DNA of 13,651 nucleotides from Echinococcus granulosus (Eukaryota; Platyhelminthes; Cestoda; Cyclophyllidea; Taeniidae), in NCBI RefSeq assembly GCF_000524195.1, contig NW_020170576.1, positions 50,934 through 64,584 on the forward strand, in the 5' to 3' direction. The notes below the pieces were generated by a model. That model ran no database searches, was not told the origin of the DNA, and saw only the letters and a list, made by a program, of their open reading frames with translations. Positions 9,330 to 13,651 of this stretch are shown in pieces. A program made the position numbers and the translations under genes. Position 1 is the stretch's first letter. Each line of letters begins with the position of its first letter.

Positions 9330-10219
9330 GCGAACTTCCATGAAGTTTAGGAGAAAACGAAATCCTAAGCCTGAAATTTTCGACATTTCGTGTGCCCAAA
9401 TAAATAAACATCTCATCAAAACTGCATGTTTAGCTTCAGTTTACATATTATTGCAGAATCTACTCAAGAGCTCAGTCATTGGTATCCTGCTCCTTAATAA
9501 AACCTGATAATATGTTCGGACGCTGTGAGGTCATCGCATCTTGGTGGTGTGGCGCTCTGCCCTACCGATTCTTCTGGCCAGCAATTAACTCAATTAGCAC
9601 CTCTGAACATCTGTCCACCGTTAGAGAAGCCTCCAACTGATGGATGACTGAAATTTCACTCATTGAGGAGGTGAAACTTGTCGTTAAGTAACTGATGACT
9701 ACTGAAAAGATACTAGTCAGCAAGTTAGTGGTGACTGATGTACAACGTAGAACGATAGCGATTCACTACTTGTAGCGCCATGACGTCATCGTCGGGTCCA
9801 CTCGAGATTGTTCGGCTTTGATGTCATAAGCACGTGGGATAACACATTTGTGATCTAGATGAGTAAACCTCTATGCCCAGGCATCTGCCATGTTTGCAGT
9901 GAGCACCCGAATGCTCTTCCATGTGCAAAAGCATACTGCAGAGTTCCTAACTAGAATAATCAGGTGGCAGATCCTTTAACGCGGAGGTCTTTATTTGTCT
10001 ACGAATATGACTAACCTGCGGGCGCTACGGGTGCTCATATGATGGCCGATTGAGTGATGGGAATCAAGGTGGTCCCATTCTCTCCCTATCATGGTATTTT
10101 GATTAACCCCTGACCCTGTAGTGGTTATTGACATATTTTTAACTACCTGTAGGTGATATTTGACATTCATGGAAAGTAATCAAGAGCTAGAGTTTAGGAA
10201 CCTGGGTAGGATGCTCGAG
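9330..10219. other. No recognisable gene; holds CRE and E-box motifs
   Basis: This is one of the longest parts of the window with no open frame of note. It contains the CRE palindrome and E-box described separately and several short imperfect palindromes of 5 bp. I see no tRNA-like B box and no tandem repeat. Confidence 0.5.
9781..9836. promoter_or_regulatory. CRE palindrome TGACGTCA and E-box CACGTG
   Basis: TGACGTCA at 9781-9788 is a perfect full-length CREB/ATF site. CACGTG at 9831-9836 is the canonical E-box bound by Myc/USF-type bHLH factors. Their starts are 50 bp apart. No gene start is visible nearby, so this is only a pair of motif matches. An 8-bp palindrome is expected about once in 65 kb of random sequence. 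Confidence 0.3.
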
Positions 10220-10246
10220 TAGTGGATGCAAAAACATTAACCTTTG

Positions 10247-10777
10247 ACGAATCGCAGCAGTTACCTACTCTGGGCAAGCCCACCTTCTCCTTCCAACCTC
10301 ACATCGAAAGTATTGACATCATCGGGTTTACTTTTAACAGTTTTTTTGCCTCACCCTCCGGACTCCAATGTAAATATGACGGTAGGCGAATCATTCGAAA
10401 TACGGGACGCCTACTTTTTATCGCATCCAACTGGGCCACCTGAAGTTATTACAACTTTCGTATCCATGATGACAAGATGTCTTACTTGACAGCGGCTCGT
10501 CTGCGATACTTTCTATTAATATACCAAAAAATGCAACTTCTCGCATCTGGAGTTGAAATCGCCAGTGTCAAAATGGCGTAGTCATCTAGGGTCTATTTTT
10601 ATTGACGGCTACTACTTTGCAGCTGGCATGTTAATAACCAGCGGAAGGACTGGTGAGCTTTTGTGCAGGCAAAAGGCATGTCACCAGGATGGAGAGCGAA
10701 GCAGCATGGTAGTGATTCTCCCTTTTCTCGATTTTAAGCCTTCAACTCCCCAGAACACTAACAATGATCCAACGTAA
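10247..10777 (+). other. Patch of adjacent open frames, unidentified
   Basis: In one frame, 10247-10486 is open, then stops occur at 10487-10489 and 10517-10519, and 10520-10774 is open for 85 codons with a TAA at 10775-10777. A second frame is open at 10222-10443. None begins at ATG. The last stretch has a protein-like composition, including a Gly-Ser-Ile-Phe-Ile-Asp-Gly-Tyr-Tyr segment and two Cys. It faintly recalls a beta-propeller blade, but I cannot support a family. A pyrimidine-rich run lies at 10339-10358. It may be a relic of a gene or transposon carrying in-frame stops. Confidence 0.15.
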
Positions 10778-11036
10778 TCCTATAGGAGGAGTAGCATATC
10801 CTTACACACTTCATTGTCAAATCTTCACCCTTTTTAAATGGACCCACGTAGTCTGCAATGGCATTGTCTCAAACTAGCACTGGCTACTAGCGCTGGTTTC
10901 AAGTCTGGTTGGATTCTCACCTCATACATGATATCTAAAGTCCGTCTGCCTTGGGTATGCTAAGATTCTGCCTTCATATCTCTATAAAACTTTGATGCGT
11001 CGTGTTGGACATGGGAATTGCTTCCCACAATTTTAG

Positions 11037-11176
11037 AGTTGTCTCATCACTTGAATTTCCAAGTCGGTTCATAACTGGCGACAGTTGTATCAGTGTGTGT
11101 TGGATAAGAGATGACACTCAGGCGAAGGAAGGCTGGTCTTGGAGGGCAGAAGTGATGCTTGTCGAGGAAGTATTTG
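11037..11176 (+). other. Candidate 140-nt internal exon
   Basis: The acceptor reads TTGCTTCCCACAATTTTAG, with the AG at 11035-11036. The donor reads TTTG|GTAAGT, with the GT at 11177-11178; this matches the +1 to +6 consensus exactly. Between them one frame is open: one base, 46 full codons, one base. The peptide starts Val-Val-Ser-Ser-Leu-Glu-Phe and contains Cys-x3-Cys-Trp-Ile-Arg-Asp-Asp and Gly-Trp-Ser-Trp-Arg. I recognise no domain. The left inverted-repeat arm begins inside this exon, at 11081. In the right-arm copy, Trp is replaced by a TGA stop and the donor is GTGGGT, so only this copy could be spliced and translated normally. No partner exons are identified. Confidence 0.3.
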
Positions 11177-11296
11177 GTAAGTTGTGAGTGGATGCTCGTA
11201 GAGGGATAACCTGCAATGAGTTCGTTTGCTTACCGTTACAATAGAGTCCATACTTTGGTAGGCAATAGGAGGGACTGGGCACAATTTGATGGTTGA
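11081..11296 (+). repeat. Left arm of a 216-nt inverted repeat pair
   Basis: The reverse complement of 12118-12333 matches this arm without gaps at 207 of 216 positions (96%). The differences are at 11095, 11110, 11112, 11122, 11136, 11179, 11180, 11272 and 11291. The stretch 11181-11271 is identical for 91 bases. The outer end is ACAGTTGTATCAG, and similarity stops abruptly at 11080. I find no target-site duplication next to the outer ends (AACTGGCG on the left, TAGGTTTG on the right). Confidence 0.95.
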
Positions 11297-11549
11297 TGCC
11301 TTTGATCTGCAAAAGCAGCAGCACTTATCTATTATTGATCACCACATCTTTAACTTAAGCGTGTATTTTAGGGATATCGTTGTATCCAGCGTACAAATGT
11401 CCTACTTCGAAATTCTTGTCCTCTTACCAGCAAAATTTCCGATAGATAGCACTTATAAATACAAAGTAGATTACGAAATAATGCCGAAATTTGATATAAA
11501 TGCAATAAAAAGCAAAGTAGATGCAGTCAAAAAAGGAATGGAGACATAA
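11289..11549 (+). CDS. Candidate 86-codon ORF inside the inverted-repeat unit
   Basis: The ATG at 11289 lies at the inner edge of the left arm, and the rest is in the 821-bp interior. The product has a hydrophobic and aromatic first half, with His-His at residues 18-19 and a Leu/Val/Ile-rich stretch near 41-48. A charged, Lys/Asp-rich and probably helical end follows. No transposase, nuclease or other family motif is visible. In the right arm the matching ATG is ATA. Codon use is AT-rich like the surrounding DNA. A minus-strand frame overlaps (11424-11777) but starts at TTG. This is a weak call, noted because it is the main ATG frame in the interior. Confidence 0.15.
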   Translation: MVDAFDLQKQQHLSIIDHHIFNLSVYFRDIVVSSVQMSYFEILVLLPAKFPIDSTYKYKVDYEIMPKFDINAIKSKVDAVKKGMET

Positions 11550-12117
11550 GCTAAACTTACTATTAAATTCCAAACTAGCTTGCTGCATAAATCTCATTTC
11601 TGGATGGATTTGTGGCCTGCCCTCACCCATAACCCAGTTTTTCACCGTTACCGTTACTATCCTCACATCAAACCACGACACTGGCCACTGCAAAAAGGAG
11701 GGAAAAAAGAGGAGGCAGGAGCAAAGTCCTAATGCCTCTGTTTGGTTTAATCTAGCAGTGGCGGGAATGGCATTCAAATGTGGCAGTTGTTAAGTCCCTG
11801 GATAATTTCCTCGTTATCATTTACCTCCTTAACGATCGGTTGACACGCATTTTTCCTTTCTGTCATAACTGAAGGTGTAACCAAAGATGTGTGGGGATTC
11901 ACACTTACAGTTGTGTGTGTGAGAGGGAGTGAGTGAGTGGATAGGGGATGTAGGGAAATAGAGTGGGAGGAAACTTAGGGTAACAGTGCAAACATGACCT
12001 GGACAAGATGGAGGGATTTTGGCAAAATGTGCTGTAATTTAGTCTATTGTAACCCTATGGCACATGAAGAAGTACGGGTGTGGGTTTGTTCTCGCACAAA
12101 GGCATGATGCAATCTAT
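11297..12117. other. Interior between the inverted arms
   Basis: These 821 bp are unique within the window. The interior contains most of the 86-codon frame, a purine-rich patch at about 11694-11721 and a TG/AG simple repeat at 11912-11940. No transposase-like sequence is apparent. The 11-mer TCTATTGTAAC occurs just inside the right arm boundary and again within the arm. Confidence 0.6.
11912..11940 (+). repeat. Short TG / GAGTG simple repeat
   Basis: About five TG units are followed by GAGAGGG and then repeated GAGT/GTGA units. Purine- and G-rich sequence continues to about 11980. It is ordinary microsatellite-like sequence. Confidence 0.6.
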
Positions 12118-12333
12118 TCAACTATCAAATTGTGCCCAGTCTCTCCTATTGCCTACCAAAGTATGGACTCTATTGTAACGGTAAGCAAACGAACTCATTG
12201 CAGGTTATCCCTCTACGAGCATCCACTCACAACCCACCAAATACTTCCTCGACAAGCATCACTTCTGCCCTCCAAGATCAGCCTTCCTTCGTCTGAGTGT
12301 CGTTTCTTATCCAACACAGACTGATACAACTGT
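12118..12333 (-). repeat. Right arm of the 216-nt inverted repeat pair
   Basis: Inverted copy of 11081-11296. Read on the minus strand, the frame that is open in the left arm is broken by TGA in place of TGG (opposite 11134-11136), and the GTAAGT donor reads GTGGGT. On the plus strand an ATG frame (12064-12324) crosses the arm. The equivalent frame in the left arm is also open, but all seven amino-acid differences follow from nucleotide changes with no sign of constraint, so I do not call it a gene. Just inside the arm, 13 extra bases precede a further 8-base match (TGCCTTTG on the minus strand). Confidence 0.95.
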
Positions 12334-12887
12334 TAGGTTTGCTAGAAAAGCTACCGCTGCACTACTACTCATTAACCTGGAGGGACCAACGCAAAACCCT
12401 CTCCCATTCTCAAACTTACTCGGAAGATAATTTGCGTGCCCCAGCAGATGGGAGGAAATGACAGTGGGAAGCAGGGAAAGAGACAGGCAAAGAGAGAGGG
12501 AGGTGTCACTTCATCTTTGCTGGCGTTCTGCGTGTATCCCCAGCATCTCCTTAAATGTTCATAAGTAAATTTCTTGGCATGTGTGAATCACATGTGAAGT
12601 ACATTCGACAAACAGTAAATAGAGCTGAGATGAGAAACAAGCATAAAATCTTCCCAAAAATGACTTCTTTTGCATCGCCTCTACATCTAACACAATGGAA
12701 TCCCTTTAAAAAATTGACGGCACATCATCGCTCTATCCTTTTTCTCAATCATATAAATCATTTTTGATTGATGAAGGAGGATGCAGAATTGCCGTGGTTT
12801 ATTTTTCGCTCCATTAAAGCATAATCGTTAATAAGACAAGAACACATTTCGTTTTAACAACACTTGTTACCGACGCCCGTCCCATGA
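12334..12887. other. Weak 70-codon frame and purine patch only
   Basis: A purine-rich patch occupies 12449-12502. The frame 12555-12767 (plus) starts at an ATG with T at -3 and encodes 70 basic residues with a His/Phe-rich end. It has no recognised motif, and I leave it as probable chance. No RNA gene is seen. Confidence 0.5.
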
Positions 12888-13139
12888 CCAAGGAGACGAA
12901 ATCGATTTCCAAAGAGTAGACAAGCCCTGATCACCCGCCTACAACAACACTTCTTCCAGAGTATTACGATGCCTGCGGCTTGCCAATGTGTGCGCTTGGT
13001 TGAGCCTCGTAAGATCGTTTCTAAGAGGCCAAATTGCCTGCAGAAGGATGAGCATGGGGGCTGAATGAGTGATCCACCCTGGATCTTTTCAAAGGAGGCT
13101 AGCTTGAAATCCACAATTCTGTGCAAGGGACTGGGTTGA
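12854..13139. other. Both strands open; possible coding relic
   Basis: On the plus strand, 12888-13061 is open for 58 codons, ends at TGA (13062-13064), and continues in the same frame from ATG at 13065 to TGA at 13137-13139. Its start is Arg-rich and it carries a Cys-x-Cys and a Lys/Arg-rich middle. On the minus strand a frame stays open from above 13126 down to its stop at 12854-12856, without an ATG. The plus frame has the more protein-like composition, but I cannot identify either one or exclude chance. Confidence 0.15.
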
Positions 13140-13317
13140 CTACTCCACTGTGCTCACACACCGGGTAAATAACCTGGGCAAGGCATCTAAAAACTACGCC
13201 GAATTCATTCAGCTTGAACATTTTTGACATTCTATCTTACTGACAAGGCAATTTTTGCCTACGGACTAGCCTTTACCGATGGAATATGTTATTGAGACGA
13301 AGTTGGTGAATTTACAG

Positions 13318-13516
13318 GCAAGACAGTAATTTAGAGCAGCTGGTAAGAAGAAGACAATTTCCTACGATTGCTCGCATAACTACGGTGCGAAGAGGTAGAG
13401 ATCAAATTACTACAATCTTGGCTAGGATTAGGGACAGTAATAACTTTGACAACTTGTCTGTAATTCATGCTTCAAACGAGAAGGCCTGGGAGACGAGAAG
13501 CATTGGATGGAGTTAG
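13318..13516 (+). other. Open frame behind an acceptor-like AATTTACAG
   Basis: The frame is open from just after TGA at 13307-13309 to TAG at 13514-13516 (68 codons) with no ATG. AATTTACAG|G at 13309-13318 is an acceptor-like site, and AAGAG|GTAGAG (GT at 13395-13396) is a possible donor that would give a 77-nt exon. The peptide is rich in Arg, Gln, Thr and Asn, with three successive Arg codons after Gln-Leu-Val. No family is recognised. A second plus frame is open at about 13451-13614. Confidence 0.15.
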
Positions 13517-13651
13517 CCGAGTTTCGTGTCATCTGCATTGGGAGTGGCTCACGAAAATCTCAAGAGCCACCAGAAAAGCGCTGCAGGCCACTTGTCTCAT
13601 CTACTCCCATTTAGCTACACTCATCCACAATCCCACCTTTAATCCAAATTA
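13517..13651. other. Window end, nothing supported
   Basis: Contains a 7-bp inverted pair (GTGGCTC at 13544-13550 and GAGCCAC at 13564-13570) that could form a hairpin with a 13-base loop, which is within chance expectation. A short plus frame ends in TAG at 13612-13614. Confidence 0.4.

Noticed and set aside
11424..11777. 117-codon minus-strand frame, the longest open frame in the window
   Set aside because: It begins at TTG, its internal ATG is far downstream, and it is Phe/Tyr/Ile-rich from AT-rich sequence. It overlaps the ATG frame on the plus strand and shows no motif.
12064..12324. 86-codon plus-strand ATG frame crossing the right inverted-repeat arm
   Set aside because: The equivalent left-arm frame shows seven amino-acid changes from the arm's nine nucleotide differences, so there is no sign of protein-level constraint. 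The start context is weak (C at -3).
11081..12333. Classic Tc1/mariner or hAT element
   Set aside because: No TA or 8-bp target duplication flanks the outer ends and no transposase frame lies inside. The arms are also much longer than typical terminal repeats of those groups.
1..13651. tRNA genes, rRNA, CRISPR arrays or bacterial operons
   Set aside because: I found no tRNA B-box or cloverleaf, no regularly spaced short repeats, no ribosome-binding-site-led dense genes and no rRNA-like sequence on either strand.

Overview
This window looks like non-coding nuclear DNA from an animal. There is no operon-like packing and no long open frame: the longest ATG-initiated frame on either strand is 100 codons. 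I see no Shine-Dalgarno-led genes, rRNA or tRNA. Base composition is mid-range by eye, with AT-rich patches. CpG is not obviously depleted, which argues against a vertebrate. An invertebrate such as a flatworm would fit, but nothing here proves a taxon. I recognise no complete gene.

Layout. 1-605: an uninterrupted purine tract, then a 54-codon cysteine-rich frame with a good start context and poly(A)-like hexamers behind it. 606-4355: mostly featureless. It holds a diverged direct repeat (1342-1475 and 3636-3769, about 82% identical, ungapped). The first copy runs into a consensus 5' splice site, and its frame is open for 44 codons. 4356-4607 (minus) looks like a decayed C-terminal piece of a non-LTR retrotransposon reverse transcriptase. 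4610-9110 is AT-rich to ordinary intergenic or intronic sequence with a few small open frames. 9330-10800 has no recognised gene. It carries a perfect CRE palindrome and an E-box 50 bp apart, and a patch of adjacent open frames.

The most structured part is 11037-12333. Two 216-nt arms in inverted orientation (11081-11296 and 12118-12333) differ at 9 positions and flank 821 bp. The left arm carries most of a candidate 140-nt exon, open and framed by a good acceptor and a perfect GTAAGT donor. The right-arm copy has a stop codon in that frame and a changed donor. Either the pair is a long-terminal-inverted-repeat (foldback-type) element, or it is an inverted partial duplication in which one exon copy has decayed. 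The right end of the window (12888-13516) holds further open frames without clear identity.

No working system or pathway can be assembled from these features. All coding calls are candidates that need transcript or homology evidence.
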